A stretch of DNA of 64,000 bases from Kaistia terrae. GTDB taxonomy: Bacteria; Pseudomonadota; Alphaproteobacteria; Rhizobiales; Kaistiaceae. The stretch covers positions 1 to 64,000 of the forward strand of contig NZ_JAPKNH010000001.1 in NCBI RefSeq assembly GCF_026344005.1, given 5' to 3'. Under the pieces are notes generated by a model that made no database searches, was not told where the DNA came from, and saw only the letters and a list, made by a program, of their open reading frames with translations. How positions within the stretch are numbered: the first letter of the stretch is position 1; each line of letters opens with the position of its first letter. Positions 25,167-34,597 of the stretch are shown here, piece after piece. Made by a program: the position numbers and the translations under genes.

Positions 25167-25997
25167 ATGCTGGACACAGCGTTCGAGACAACGACGGATG
25201 CCTTCCTAGGCGGATTGGTGGAAGCCGTCCAGCCGGCGCGAGGGCATCATCGCTCGGGTCTCGATGCCATCATCTTGGCGGCAGCGCTGGGGCGTGGCGT
25301 TCGTGGCCGTGTTGTCGATATGGGCGCGGGAGCCGGCGTCGCGGGATTTTCGCTCGCCGCGCGCGCCAGAGCGGCGCATGTGGTGCTGGTAGAGCGCGAA
25401 GTTGAGCTTGTCGCCTGCGCCCGCGAGGCGCTCGCTCGACCTGGCAATGCGGATTTCGCGGACAGGGTCGATGTCGTTTGCGCGGATCTCCTGGCCGGGG
25501 AGGCTCGCAAGGCGGCAGGGTTGCTGCCGGGAAGCTTCGACCACGCGTTGATGAACCCGCCTTTTCACGACCGCGGCAGCGTCCGCGCCTCGCCGGATGA
25601 TTTTCGGGCCCGCGCCCATGTGCTGGGCGATGGTGGTCTGGACGACTGGTTCCGCGCCGCCGCGGCACTCATCCGGCCACAGGGGACGCTCGCCGCGATT
25701 CTTCCGGCCGACAGGCTGCCGGCTGTTCTTACCGCCTGCGACGGTCGATTCGGCGGGTTGGCGGTCTTGCCGCTCCATCCCCGGGCCGAGGAGCCCGCCA
25801 CGCGGGTTTTGGTGCGGGGCGTCAAGGGAAGCCGCGCCACGATGCGGCTCTTGCCGGGCCTGATCCTGCATGGCATGGCGGGCTCCGCCTTTCTGCCCGG
25901 TCTGGTCGCTATTCTGCGCGATGGCGCGTCGCTTGCCGATATTCACCCCGTCTGGTCCGACCCGCTCTGGGGCGAGGCCGCAATCAATCCCACCTGA
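25167..25997 (+). CDS. tRNA1(Val) A37 N6-methyltransferase family (TrmN6-like)
   Basis: An N6-adenine-type methyltransferase (276 aa) with motif I VVDMGAGAGVAGFSLA, the acidic LVEREVELV and the catalytic NPPF in FDHALMNPPFHD. This matches the TrmN6/YfiC group that methylates a tRNA adenosine, though rhizobial members have not all been tested. The ATG at 25167 is chosen because the preceding stop is 4 bp away; a longer frame overlaps DUF2007. Confidence 0.85.
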   Translation: MLDTAFETTTDAFLGGLVEAVQPARGHHRSGLDAIILAAALGRGVRGRVVDMGAGAGVAGFSLAARARAAHVVLVEREVELVACAREALARPGNADFADRVDVVCADLLAGEARKAAGLLPGSFDHALMNPPFHDRGSVRASPDDFRARAHVLGDGGLDDWFRAAAALIRPQGTLAAILPADRLPAVLTACDGRFGGLAVLPLHPRAEEPATRVLVRGVKGSRATMRLLPGLILHGMAGSAFLPGLVAILRDGASLADIHPVWSDPLWGEAAINPT

Positions 25998-26009
25998 AGG
26001 TTAGTCGCC

Positions 26010-26882
26010 GTGTTCCAGGATCTCAAAGCAACGATTTTGAAGCGGCTGCCGGCTCGTTTCCGCAAGGAAGAGGTCGTGGTGCCTGTCGTGCGTCTTGCCG
26101 GGGTGATCGGCGCCGTCTCGCAGTTTCGCGCCGGCATGACGCTGTCGAGCGTCGCACCGCAGCTGGAGCGGGCCTTTGCCATGAAGCAGGCGCCGGTCGT
26201 AGCGATCCTGATTAATTCGCCGGGCGGGTCGCCGGTGCAGTCGCACCTGATCTTCAAGCGGATCCGGGCTCTCGCCGAGGAGAACAAGAAGGACGTGATC
26301 GTCGCCGTCGAGGATGTCGCGGCCTCGGGCGGGTATCTGATCGCGCTGGCTGGCGACGTTATCATCGTCGACCAAAGCTCGGTCGTCGGTTCGATCGGCG
26401 TTGTCTCGGCCGGCTTCGGTTTCGAGAAGCTGATCGAAAAGATCGGCATCGAGCGTCGCGTCTATACGGCGGGAGAGAGCAAGGCGATGCTCGATCCGTT
26501 CAAGCCCGAGAAGGAAGCCGATATCCAGCACCTGAAGTCGCTGCAACGCGACGTGCATGACATGTTCATCGACCTGGTGCGGGCGCGCCGTGGCGAGCGG
26601 CTCTCCGATGATCCGACGCTTTTCTCCGGCGCATTCTGGTCCGGCACACGAGGACTGGAGCTGGGCTTGGTCGACCGAGTCGGCGACCTGCGTTCCTATT
26701 TGCGCGGTCGGCTCGGTGACAAGATGCGCATGGTTTTGGTTGCGCCGAAGCGCGGCGTCTTGGCGCGGTTCGGCGGTGGTGGCGCGGGAGGCCTTGCCTC
26801 CGCCGCTATTGCGTCCAATATGGTGGACAGTGCGGTCTCCACGCTGGAGGAACGCGCGCATTGGAGTCGCTTCGGGCTCTAG
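26010..26882 (+). CDS. S49 (SohB/SppA-type) signal peptide peptidase
   Basis: A 290-residue peptidase of the ClpP-like S49 fold. The nucleophile is S106 in DVAASGGYLIALAGD and the general base is K158 in GESKAMLDPF; the LINSPGGSPVQS oxyanion segment is present. S49 enzymes degrade cleaved signal peptides or membrane protein fragments. No N-terminal membrane helix is evident, so this form may be cytoplasmic. The start is GTG at 26010 behind AAGG. It is co-directional with the two genes upstream. Confidence 0.9.
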   Translation: MFQDLKATILKRLPARFRKEEVVVPVVRLAGVIGAVSQFRAGMTLSSVAPQLERAFAMKQAPVVAILINSPGGSPVQSHLIFKRIRALAEENKKDVIVAVEDVAASGGYLIALAGDVIIVDQSSVVGSIGVVSAGFGFEKLIEKIGIERRVYTAGESKAMLDPFKPEKEADIQHLKSLQRDVHDMFIDLVRARRGERLSDDPTLFSGAFWSGTRGLELGLVDRVGDLRSYLRGRLGDKMRMVLVAPKRGVLARFGGGGAGGLASAAIASNMVDSAVSTLEERAHWSRFGL

Positions 26883-26960
26883 TCGCGGGCCGGGTTTTCC
26901 CGGCGGTTCTCCGGCACGTCGATCGAGCGAGCCTTGGGCTCGAGAGGGAAGGAATGGATG

Positions 26961-27146
26961 ATGCCGCAGGTATTGATGTTCGCGCTTCTGGGCACTTTGG
27001 GCGTGGTCGCCGCCCGGACCTTCATGAAGACGCGCGAGCGCGTCGCGGTTCGGGTTCGGGAAGCCGAGCGCGCCATGGCAAATCGGCCGATGGCGACTCT
27101 GGTTCAGGATCCCGCGACCGGCATCTATCGCCCGCGCGACCTCTGA
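26961..27146 (+). CDS. Small single-span membrane protein, uncharacterised
   Basis: The 61-residue protein begins with one hydrophobic segment (MPQVLMFALLGTLGVVAA). A basic stretch and a cytoplasmic tail with the sequence LVQDPATGIYRPRD follow. The ATG at 26961 has GGAAGGA 7 bp upstream; the ATG directly before it is also possible. It follows the peptidase gene by 78 bp. I do not recognise a named family, but the position before glyQ/glyS is typical of rhizobial relatives. Confidence 0.65.
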   Translation: MPQVLMFALLGTLGVVAARTFMKTRERVAVRVREAERAMANRPMATLVQDPATGIYRPRDL

Positions 27147-27167
27147 CGGCTTCTGCCTTCCTGGTAG

Positions 27168-27187
27168 CGGGCGCGATTTCGCGCCCG
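27168..27187. terminator. Hairpin between convergent genes
   Basis: GGGCGCGA (27169-27176) and TCGCGCCC (27179-27186), with a flanking C-G pair, make a stem with almost no loop. It lies between the small membrane protein gene and the minus-strand secreted protein gene. No T run follows on either strand. Confidence 0.5.
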
Positions 27188-27189
27188 AC

Positions 27190-27558
27190 CTAGTCGACCT
27201 GGCGCATCGCGCTCCGGTGAATGGCGCATTGCCGTTCTGCCGCACGACGGACGTTGCGGTGAATTCCCTCGCAGCTTGATGGGGCCCGATAGTTCGGGTC
27301 GCTGTCATTCGGGCAAATGCAGGACATGGCCTGGGAAATGCAGCTGCCGGGCATGTTGGCGTAGCCAAATTCCCCGCAGCCAATCGACCGCATACCACCA
27401 TCGCCACTGCCACCACCACCATTCGGGCCACCGGGAACGGTCGAGGACGGCGTGCGTGACGGCGCTGCCTGCTGAGCGACAGCCGGGGCGATGTCTGCAA
27501 TGAAAAGAGATGCGACGGCGAAGGCCGCCAGCGAAATGGAAATGCGCTTGGTCATCAT
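27190..27558 (-). CDS. Small secreted six-cysteine protein with GYAN motif
   Basis: The 122-residue precursor has a signal peptide (ISISLAAFAVASLFIADIAPAVAQQ). The mature part has a Pro/Gly/Ser-rich stretch and then a compact region with six cysteines (61, 73, 80, 82, 96, 111). C61-GEFGYANMPGS-C73 closely matches a segment of the next gene upstream. I know of no function for it. The start is one of two adjacent ATGs behind AGAGGAG. Codon use is normal for the window. Confidence 0.75.
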   Translation of the reverse strand: MMTKRISISLAAFAVASLFIADIAPAVAQQAAPSRTPSSTVPGGPNGGGGSGDGGMRSIGCGEFGYANMPGSCISQAMSCICPNDSDPNYRAPSSCEGIHRNVRRAAERQCAIHRSAMRQVD

Positions 27559-27772
27559 GGTGCTCCTCTGAGCTTGCCATCGATGACGACGCGATATCCG
27601 GACCGACATCGTGTCGGCCGCGCGCTTCATGCGTTCCCGTTCGGGATCCTGCGTCGGGATCGAAGTCCCGGCCGACGGCAGGTGCACCATCTGCCATTCC
27701 CTTACGGAGCTCTATGACCGGGGTCACATTTACGCGACCCCGGAAATTTCAGGCTTCAAGCTCAGTTCCGCC

Positions 27773-28285
27773 CTATTGGATCAGGCCTACCGGCGGCGGA
27801 TTGCAATACCAGGGCGTGTTTGCGTAGCCATATTGAGAACAATCGTAGTTCGGCATGCTGCTGCTACTGCCGCCTCCAGTGCTGCTGAACAGGTTGAGCA
27901 ATGGCGTGCGGACGGGCGGTGTCGGCGGGGTTGGACCGCCGCCGCCGCCGCCACCACCTCCGCCTCCGCCGCCCCCGCCACCACCTCCGCCGCCGCCGCT
28001 AGGAGGCCAGGAGCCGTGACCGTGGTCATGGCTGTGCCCATGCTCATGGCTGCCATTATTCGCCGACATACCATTTCCGGCGCCCCAGCCGCCATGTTCG
28101 GAGCCTCTACCGCCGCCATAACCTAGACCGCCACTGGAGCCCATGCCGCCGGGCCTGGAGAGGCCGCCCCCGCCGTAGCTTTTCGATGTGCTCCTTGAGG
28201 GGCCGTCATTCGCAAAAGCCGGCAGCACGGCGAGGGAAAAGACGGCAGCAAGAGCAAGCGAGACATATTTGGTTTGGTTCTGCAT
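27773..28285 (-). CDS. Secreted Gly/His-rich protein with GYAN motif
   Basis: A 170-residue protein with a signal peptide (SLALAAVFSLAVLPAFAND). The mature part has Gly/Ser repeats, a His-rich cluster (SHEHGHSHDHGHGSW) that could bind metal ions, an uninterrupted run of 21 glycines, and the C-terminal CSQYGYANTPWYC. That end matches the motif of the neighbouring gene. AAGGAG stands 9 bp before the ATG at 28285. It and the downstream gene are probably diverged duplicates. The function is unknown. Confidence 0.75.
   Translation of the reverse strand: MQNQTKYVSLALAAVFSLAVLPAFANDGPSRSTSKSYGGGGLSRPGGMGSSGGLGYGGGRGSEHGGWGAGNGMSANNGSHEHGHSHDHGHGSWPPSGGGGGGGGGGGGGGGGGGGGGPTPPTPPVRTPLLNLFSSTGGGSSSSMPNYDCSQYGYANTPWYCNPPPVGLIQ
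27935..27997 (-). repeat. Poly-glycine codon tract
   Basis: Twenty-one consecutive GGN codons (GGC, GGT, GGA and GGG mixed) encode the poly-Gly stretch. The mixed codons argue against a pure trinucleotide slippage tract, but length variation between strains is plausible. Confidence 0.9.
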
Positions 28286-28515
28286 GATGGTGTGCTCCTT
28301 GAGCCCATGCCATCGGCAGCGACGTGCAACTCGAGAGACCTCACAGTCGCTCGCGCCTCGCATTTAACCTTGCAGTTCTTTTATTCGGGACAGGTAGCCC
28401 CAGCCGAGGGCATCCCACAAGGTTCGCGCTTTCGCGTCGGAGATTCAATCATCCCGAGTGTCAAAACGCTGTTACGTGGCGTGAACGAATTGCCACCTTT
28501 TGGAGAGGTTTGTTG

Positions 28516-28544
28516 CTGCCCTCCCCCTGGGCGGGGGAGGGCAG
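28516..28544. terminator. Hairpin downstream of glyS
   Basis: CTGCCCTCCCCC (28516-28527) and GGGGGAGGGCAG (28533-28544) form a perfect 12-bp stem with a 5-nt loop, 15 bp after the glyS stop on the minus strand. There is no clear T run. It resembles the CCCTCCCC hairpin at 11243-11262. Confidence 0.6.
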
Positions 28545-28558
28545 GTCGTTCCAAAAGA

Positions 28559-30769
28559 TCAGCCGCTGACCTTGGAGAAATCGGCAACGGCCAGCGTGGC
28601 GCTGCGGATGGCGTTCAGCAGGCGAAGGCGATTTGTCCGAACATCCGCCTCTTCCGCATTGACCAGCACCTTCTCGAAGAAGGCATCGACCGGAACCCGC
28701 AGACGGGCGAGGGCGGCGATGGCGCCTTCGAAGTCTTCTCGGGCAACCGCTGCCTCGGCTTCTGCGCGGGCGCTGGCGATCGCCACATGCAGCGTGCGCT
28801 CTTCCGAAAGCTTGAGGTACGAGGCATCGACAATACCGTCGAAGCTGTCGCCCTTCTTTTCCTCGGCCTTCAGGATGTTGGCCGCACGGCGGTAGCCGGC
28901 GAGCAGGTTCTTGCCATCCTCGGTATCGAGGAATTTGCCCAGCGCCTCGACGCGACGGGCGATCAACTGCACGTCGTCCTGATTGCCGAGTGCGAAAACC
29001 GCATCGACGAGATCGTGACGGGCACCCTGATCGCGCAGCTGGACCTTGAGGCGATCGGCGAAGAAGGCGATCAGGTCGGCGATGATCTCGGGCGTCTTGG
29101 CGTCGAGATCGCGGCGCAACCGGCGGCCAAAGCTCTCCAGTGCGATATCGAGATCCTGTTCGCCATCGACGTCTTCGGTCGAAACCTTGCTCTGCGCGAT
29201 CTCGTAGACCGTCAGCGCGTCGGCTTCCGTCTGGTCGTTGTAGCCTTCGATAGCCTTGGCGAGCGCCGTGTTCAGCGGCAGCTTGGCATCGATCGACAGC
29301 GCAACGCGGATGACGCCCAGGGCTGCGCGACGCAGCGCATAGGGGTCCTTGCTGCCGGTCGGCTTTTCGTCGATCGCCCAGAAGCCGGTGAGCGTGTCGA
29401 GCTTGTCGGCCAAAGCCACGGCGATGGCGACCGGATCGGTCGGCACGCGGTCGCCCGGTCCCTGCGGCTTGTAGTGATCCTCGATCGCGGCGGCGACCGA
29501 AGCATCCTCGCCCTGCGCGAGCGCGTAGTAGCGGCCCATCAGTCCCTGGACTTCCGGGAACTCGCCGACGACCTCGGTGACGAGATCGGTCTTGGCGAGC
29601 AGTGCTGCGCGCTTGGCCTTCTCGACATCGGCGCCGACCAGCGGTGCGATGGCGGCAGCCAGCTTCTGTAGGCGCAGGATGCGTTCCGACTGGGTGCCAA
29701 GCTTCTCGTGGAAGACGATCTGATCGAACTTCGGCAGCCGGTCTTCGAGGCGGGTTTTCAGGTCCGTGTCATAGAAGAACTTGGCGTCCGACAGGCGGGC
29801 GCGGATGACGCGGCCATTGCCGGCCGTGATCGCCTCGCCGCCGTCGATCGCCTCGATGTTCGAGATCAGCACGAAGCGGTTCGCGAGCTCAGTCGTGCCC
29901 GGCTTGCGGACGACGAAGCACTTCTGGTTGGCGCGGATGGTGGCGCGGATCACTTCCGGCGGGATCGAGAGGAATTCTTCCTCGAAGGTTCCAACCAGCA
30001 CGACCGGCCATTCGACCAGGCCGGATACTTCTTCCAGCAGGCCTTCGTCCTCGACCAGCTCCAGCCCGAGCGCGAACACGCGGTCGCGCGCGTCATGCAG
30101 GATGACGTCCTTGCGGCGGTCGGCATCGAGGATGACGGAGGCGTTGTCGAGCTTGTCGATATAGTCGTCGAAGCGCTTCACCCGGATCGCGCTCGGCGCG
30201 ATGAAGCGGTGGCCGTGGGTGATGTTGCTCGAACGGATGCCATCGACTTCGAAATCGATGACCTCAGGCTCTTCCGTCTCGGGACCGAAAGTGCAGACGA
30301 TGCCCTGTAGCGGGCGCACCCATTGCAGCTTGCCGGTACCCCAATGCATCGACTTCGGCCAGGGGAACGAGCGGATGATGGCGGGGATCGCGGTGGCGAT
30401 CACGTCCTTGGTGTCGCTGCCCGGCTTGTGGATATGGGCAACGTAGAAATCGCCCTTCTTGGGGTCCGAATGAATATGCGCCTGGTCAAGCGAGGTCAGC
30501 CCCGCGCCGCGCAAAAATCCCTGGATGGCGGCGTCGGGTGCGCCGACCTTCGGTCCCTTGCGATCCTCATGGGTCGCGGCCGAATGCGTCGGGATGCCGG
30601 TGACGGTCAAGGCAAGGCGGCGCGGCGTCGAGAACGCCTTGGCGCCCTCGTAATGCAGGCCGGCCTCGACCAGCGCGTCGGTGACGAGCTTCTTCAGGTC
30701 TTCCGCCGCCTTGCGCTGCATGCGGGCGGGGATTTCCTCGGAGAAGAGTTCAAGCAGAAGATCGGGCAT
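28559..30769 (-). CDS. glyS: Glycyl-tRNA synthetase beta subunit
   Basis: The beta chain of the bacterial alpha2-beta2 glycyl-tRNA synthetase binds the tRNA. The 736-residue protein begins with the family-typical [21 protein letters not shown] and contains the HD-like region and the C-terminal anticodon-binding helices ([17 protein letters not shown]). The ATG abuts the glyQ stop (TAAATG), consistent with equimolar expression. Two small secreted-protein genes follow on the same strand. Confidence 0.97.
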   Translation of the reverse strand: MPDLLLELFSEEIPARMQRKAAEDLKKLVTDALVEAGLHYEGAKAFSTPRRLALTVTGIPTHSAATHEDRKGPKVGAPDAAIQGFLRGAGLTSLDQAHIHSDPKKGDFYVAHIHKPGSDTKDVIATAIPAIIRSFPWPKSMHWGTGKLQWVRPLQGIVCTFGPETEEPEVIDFEVDGIRSSNITHGHRFIAPSAIRVKRFDDYIDKLDNASVILDADRRKDVILHDARDRVFALGLELVEDEGLLEEVSGLVEWPVVLVGTFEEEFLSIPPEVIRATIRANQKCFVVRKPGTTELANRFVLISNIEAIDGGEAITAGNGRVIRARLSDAKFFYDTDLKTRLEDRLPKFDQIVFHEKLGTQSERILRLQKLAAAIAPLVGADVEKAKRAALLAKTDLVTEVVGEFPEVQGLMGRYYALAQGEDASVAAAIEDHYKPQGPGDRVPTDPVAIAVALADKLDTLTGFWAIDEKPTGSKDPYALRRAALGVIRVALSIDAKLPLNTALAKAIEGYNDQTEADALTVYEIAQSKVSTEDVDGEQDLDIALESFGRRLRRDLDAKTPEIIADLIAFFADRLKVQLRDQGARHDLVDAVFALGNQDDVQLIARRVEALGKFLDTEDGKNLLAGYRRAANILKAEEKKGDSFDGIVDASYLKLSEERTLHVAIASARAEAEAAVAREDFEGAIAALARLRVPVDAFFEKVLVNAEEADVRTNRLRLLNAIRSATLAVADFSKVSG

Positions 30770-31678
30770 TTATTCTTTTCCCCCGGCTGCGGTTTCCAGC
30801 CAGTCTGCACCGCAGGCCTTGGCCAGTTCGCGGACGCGCAGGATGTAGCTCTGGCGTTCGGTGACCGAGATCACGCCCCGCGCGTCGAGCAGGTTGAAGG
30901 CGTGGCCTGCCTTGAGGCACTGGTCATAGGCGGGCATGGTCATACCGCCGGCGGCGAGTAGCGCCAGGCATTCCCGCTCGCAGTCCGCGAAGCGGCGAAA
31001 CAGCGTATCCGTGTCGGCGAATTCGAAATTGTGCCGCGAATATTCCTGCTCGGCCTGCTTGAAGACGTCGCCATAGGTGACCTTGTCGTCGCCTTCGCGG
31101 CCGTTGAAGTTCAGGTCATAGACGTTGTCGACGCCCTGCACATACATGGCCAGGCGCTCGAGGCCGTAGGTCAGCTCGCCCGAGACCGGATTGCACTCGA
31201 TGCCGGCGACCTGCTGGAAATAGGTGAACTGCGACACTTCCATGCCGTCGCACCAGCATTCCCAGCCGAGGCCCCAGGCGCCGAGCGTCGGGTTTTCCCA
31301 ATCGTCCTCGACAAAGCGCACGTCATGCAGCGCCATGTTGATGCCGATGGCGCGCAGCGAGTCGAGATAGAGCTCCTGCAGGTTCGGCGGGTTCGGCTTC
31401 AGGATGACCTGGAACTGATAATAGTGCTGCATCCGGTTCGGGTTCTCGCCATAGCGACCGTCCTTCGGCCGGCGGGACGGCTGCACATAGGCGGCTTTCC
31501 ACGGCTTCGGACCGAGCGACCGCAGCATGGTCGAGGGATGCGAGGTACCTGCGCCGACTTCCATGTCGTAGGGCTGCAGGATCGCGCAGCCATAATCGGC
31601 CCAGAAGCGCTGCAGCGTCAGGATCAGGCCCTGGAAGGACCGGTCGGGGCGCATGTGGGGAGGAAGCGTGTCGAACAC
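30770..31678 (-). CDS. glyQ: Glycyl-tRNA synthetase alpha subunit
   Basis: The alpha chain carries the class II aminoacylation site. The 302-residue protein has the conserved block [31 protein letters not shown] (motif 1/2 region) and [22 protein letters not shown] (motif 3). The start is most likely GTG at 31678, since AAGG precedes it by 7 bp. The ATG at 31654 has pyrimidines upstream and the outermost ATG at 31717 is unsupported. Confidence 0.95.
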   Translation of the reverse strand: MFDTLPPHMRPDRSFQGLILTLQRFWADYGCAILQPYDMEVGAGTSHPSTMLRSLGPKPWKAAYVQPSRRPKDGRYGENPNRMQHYYQFQVILKPNPPNLQELYLDSLRAIGINMALHDVRFVEDDWENPTLGAWGLGWECWCDGMEVSQFTYFQQVAGIECNPVSGELTYGLERLAMYVQGVDNVYDLNFNGREGDDKVTYGDVFKQAEQEYSRHNFEFADTDTLFRRFADCERECLALLAAGGMTMPAYDQCLKAGHAFNLLDARGVISVTERQSYILRVRELAKACGADWLETAAGGKE

Positions 31679-31923
31679 CGGCAAACCTTGAGAAAATCGA
31701 ACGCGCGCATGATGCAACGCGAAGGCGGCGCACCCTAATCGCCCGGCGCCTGCCCGGTCAAGGAAGGGCAGGCCGCACAGAAGGTGGGTAGGTGGTGGGA
31801 AGGGGCGGACGCATGGATCTTTCCGACCGGCCGCCGCGTTCCAACCTTATCGAACCCGCCTCGACTTCCTATGATTGGGAAGGTGATTTTCATCCCGGCC
31901 GAAACACCTGCAGGAGAATTCGC

Positions 31924-32913
31924 ATGCCCGGCTTCAAGGCCGTCCTGATCCAGAAGGACGAGAACGGAACCCAGTCCGTCGGCTTTGCCGCGCTGGCCGA
32001 CTCGGACCTGATGGAAGGCGACGTCACCGTTCGCATCGAGCGATCGACGGTCAATTACAAGGACGGGTTGGCGATCACCGGCCGGGCGCCGGTTGTGCGC
32101 CGCTTCCCGATGGTGCCAGGCGTCGACGGGGTCGGCATCGTCGAGCAATCGGCAGCGCCGGGCTTCAAGCCGGGTGACCGGGTTTTGCTGAACGGGTGGG
32201 GCGTTGGCGAACTGCATCTCGGCGCCTGGGCGGAACGCGCGCGCTGGAAGGGCGACTGGTTGATTTCGTTGCCGTCGGGCTTTTCGCCCGACGAAGGCAT
32301 GGCGATCGGCACCGCCGGCTACACGGCGATGATGGCTGTGATGGCGCTCGAGCGTCACGGCATCCACCCGTCCTCGGGACCGATCCTCGTCACGGGCGCC
32401 GCCGGCGGCGTTGGCTCAGTCGCTGTCGCCCTTCTGGCCGGCCTTGGCTACCACGTCGTCGCCTCGACCGGCAGGCCGGAAGAGGAGGACTATCTGAAGG
32501 GTATCGGCGCCAGCGAGATCATCGAACGCTCGGAGTTGGACGGTCCCGGCAAGCCGCTTGCTCGCGAGCGCTGGATCGGAGCGATCGATGTCGTCGGCGG
32601 CCAGACGCTCGCCAATCTCCTCTCGCAGATCCGATATGACGGCGCGGTGGCGGCTTGCGGACTGGCCGGAGGCCTGGCGTTTCCGGCAACGGTCGCGCCG
32701 TTCATCCTGCGCGGCGTGACGCTTTACGGCATCGATTCCGTCTACGTGCCGAAGCCGATCCGCATTGCGGCCTGGGAACGGCTGGACCGGGATCTTGACC
32801 GGGCGAAGCTCGCCGCGATGACGAAGCGAATCCCGTTCGACGACGTGCTCGACGCAGCGAGGCAGATCGTCGAGGGCAAGGTGCGGGGTCGGCTGGTGGT
32901 CGAGATCGGGTAG
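31924..32913 (+). CDS. MDR-family oxidoreductase (AcuI/YhdH-like)
   Basis: A medium-chain dehydrogenase/reductase (329 aa) without zinc ligands. It has the quinone-oxidoreductase-like N-terminus (VNYKDGLAITGRAPVVRRFPMVPGVDGVG) and the NADPH-binding ILVTGAAGGVGSVAVALLAGLG. Sequence style and length match acryloyl-CoA reductase AcuI/YhdH, which protects against toxic acryloyl-CoA; the exact substrate is inferred. AGGAGA stands before the ATG at 31924. An upstream frame extension to 31792 is not supported. Confidence 0.85.
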   Translation: MPGFKAVLIQKDENGTQSVGFAALADSDLMEGDVTVRIERSTVNYKDGLAITGRAPVVRRFPMVPGVDGVGIVEQSAAPGFKPGDRVLLNGWGVGELHLGAWAERARWKGDWLISLPSGFSPDEGMAIGTAGYTAMMAVMALERHGIHPSSGPILVTGAAGGVGSVAVALLAGLGYHVVASTGRPEEEDYLKGIGASEIIERSELDGPGKPLARERWIGAIDVVGGQTLANLLSQIRYDGAVAACGLAGGLAFPATVAPFILRGVTLYGIDSVYVPKPIRIAAWERLDRDLDRAKLAAMTKRIPFDDVLDAARQIVEGKVRGRLVVEIG

Positions 32914-32967
32914 GCGAGGTGCGGTCGGGCCGTCTGGGACTAGACTCTCGATTGCCCCACGCTCACC

Positions 32968-33105
32968 GTCATCCCTCGCAAGCAGGGATCCACCTTTAGA
33001 CCCGTTGTGGCCGGCAAGTTCTCCTGGCCATGATCCACGTGTGAAATGGAAGTCTGGGGGGGGAAAGACCTCGGCTGCATGGATCCCTGCTTTCGCAGGG
33101 ATGAC
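32968..33105. repeat. Inverted pair of REP-like palindromes
   Basis: A copy at 32968-32992 (GTCATCCC...GGGATCCA, slightly degenerate) and an inverted copy at 33080-33105 frame 87 bp of non-coding sequence. Each is itself a hairpin. The same 26-bp element recurs at 50273-50298, 50631-50656 and 53620-53645. The pair fills most of the gap between the reductase gene and the sleB-like gene. Confidence 0.85.
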
Positions 33106-33172
33106 GCTGGAGGTATGGCTGGCCCGATGGCTTTCCGGCGCGCGGCCCTGTCAGGACCGACGCCTCTCCGCC

Positions 33173-34504
33173 TCAGATCCAGCCGCCGCCATAGGTCTTG
33201 TAGAAAATGTGGTGGCCGACCTTCTGCATCTTCTTCATCGTCCGGGCCCAGCGCGGCTTCACGTAATTGGCGTGATAATGCGTCGAGGAACCGACATCGG
33301 CGTTCCACCAATTGTCTTCGTTAAGCACGCGCTTCGCCAGCATCTGCGCCCGCGTCCAGGATGTGGCGTCGGTGATGCGGTCGGGGATGCCGTCGCAGGC
33401 AAACGAGAACTGGCAGGCGTTGCGCATGTTCTTGTTCTGGTAAACGACGCCGCAGACCGTGTTCGGATAGGCCGGGTTCTTCAGGCGGTTGATGACGACC
33501 TGGGCGACAGCCAGTTCGCCCTTCATCGATTCCCCGCGCGCCTCGAAGTAGATCGCCGTCGCAAGGCACTTCTGCTCGGTGGCAGAACGCGCATTGTTCG
33601 GGATCTTGTTCATCACCCAGGCATGATCCGGCTTGCCGTCCTTGCCGATCGCCATCGGCCGGTTCAGGAGCGCCGTGAAGGGCGCGCTGAGCGCCTTGTC
33701 CTGATCGGGATTGGCGTAGGCCGAGATAACGGCACTGCCGGTCGGGGCGGAGAGGGCCGCTGCGCTATCCGGCTCGTTCGCTTTGCCACGGCCATTGCTC
33801 AACAAATTGCGGCGCGGCAGCGGCGCGATCGAAGCGAGCGCGACGACCGGCTTCGCGACTTCCGCAGCCTTCGAGGCATCGAGGCTTGTGGCGCTGGACG
33901 CGTATTGCAGCGGTTGGTCGGGCTTGGCGACATCGTGCGCCATCAGGAACGCCGTCTTCGGAAGAGCGTTGGCGTTGCTGAACACGCTGTCGAGATCGGC
34001 TGTCTTGAGAACACCGGCCTTGAAGCGGGCAGCGGCCGTCTTGACCGGCTCGGGCTTGCGCTGCGCGACGGTGATGTTCTGCTTGATGCTGCGATTGACA
34101 ACCGGCGGCGTGAAGTCAGGCGCCGATACCGGCCCTCGCGCCGCGACGTCGAGCGTGGGTTCGATCAGGATGCCGTCGCTGATGGCGTTGCCGGCCACCA
34201 GCCGCGCGCTGGGCGGCGGGGAAAGGAAGGTCGGCTGATAGGCTTCGCCGGACGGCGTGGGCTTCAGCCGCGCCAGCCAGCGCTGCGAAACCGGAAGATC
34301 CTTGCCATAGAGGCTGGCAACGTCCTGCAACGCCACGGTGGTGGAGGAAAGCGCGAGAACGCCGCTCGCCAAAATGCCGGAAAGCAGCGCGAGACGACGG
34401 ACGGACAGACGCGGCCGACGGCGCTTCAGCACGAACTGCGCATCGCTGCCCGAATGGGCGCGGGGGGACATTCCTGACGTCGGACGCCGATTGGATCCAG
34501 CCAT
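33173..34504 (-). CDS. SleB-type cell wall hydrolase, membrane-anchored
   Basis: The 443-residue protein has an N-terminal basic region, one membrane segment (LALLSGILASGVLALSSTTVAL) and a long low-complexity middle. Its C-terminal hydrolase_2/SleB domain has the catalytic glutamate in LATAIYFEARGES. Rhizobial members of this family are lytic transglycosylase-like enzymes that remodel peptidoglycan. I chose the ATG at 34504; no start has an ideal ribosome site. Confidence 0.85.
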   Translation of the reverse strand: MAGSNRRPTSGMSPRAHSGSDAQFVLKRRRPRLSVRRLALLSGILASGVLALSSTTVALQDVASLYGKDLPVSQRWLARLKPTPSGEAYQPTFLSPPPSARLVAGNAISDGILIEPTLDVAARGPVSAPDFTPPVVNRSIKQNITVAQRKPEPVKTAAARFKAGVLKTADLDSVFSNANALPKTAFLMAHDVAKPDQPLQYASSATSLDASKAAEVAKPVVALASIAPLPRRNLLSNGRGKANEPDSAAALSAPTGSAVISAYANPDQDKALSAPFTALLNRPMAIGKDGKPDHAWVMNKIPNNARSATEQKCLATAIYFEARGESMKGELAVAQVVINRLKNPAYPNTVCGVVYQNKNMRNACQFSFACDGIPDRITDATSWTRAQMLAKRVLNEDNWWNADVGSSTHYHANYVKPRWARTMKKMQKVGHHIFYKTYGGGWI

Positions 34505-34597
34505 GAGGTACGCAACTCCACGCGCACGGAACAAAACTGACCAGTGTGGTTCGCTGGTCACTTGGCTGGAATCTGCGGCATTAACCTTGAAACTCGG

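Noticed and set aside
28516-28544. Glycine riboswitch linked to glyS
   Set aside because: The structure is a simple hairpin downstream of the gene, without the conserved aptamer sequences.
28274-29671. 465-codon plus-strand frame antisense to glyS
   Set aside because: glyS is unambiguous on the other strand; the frame has no ribosome site or recognisable domain.
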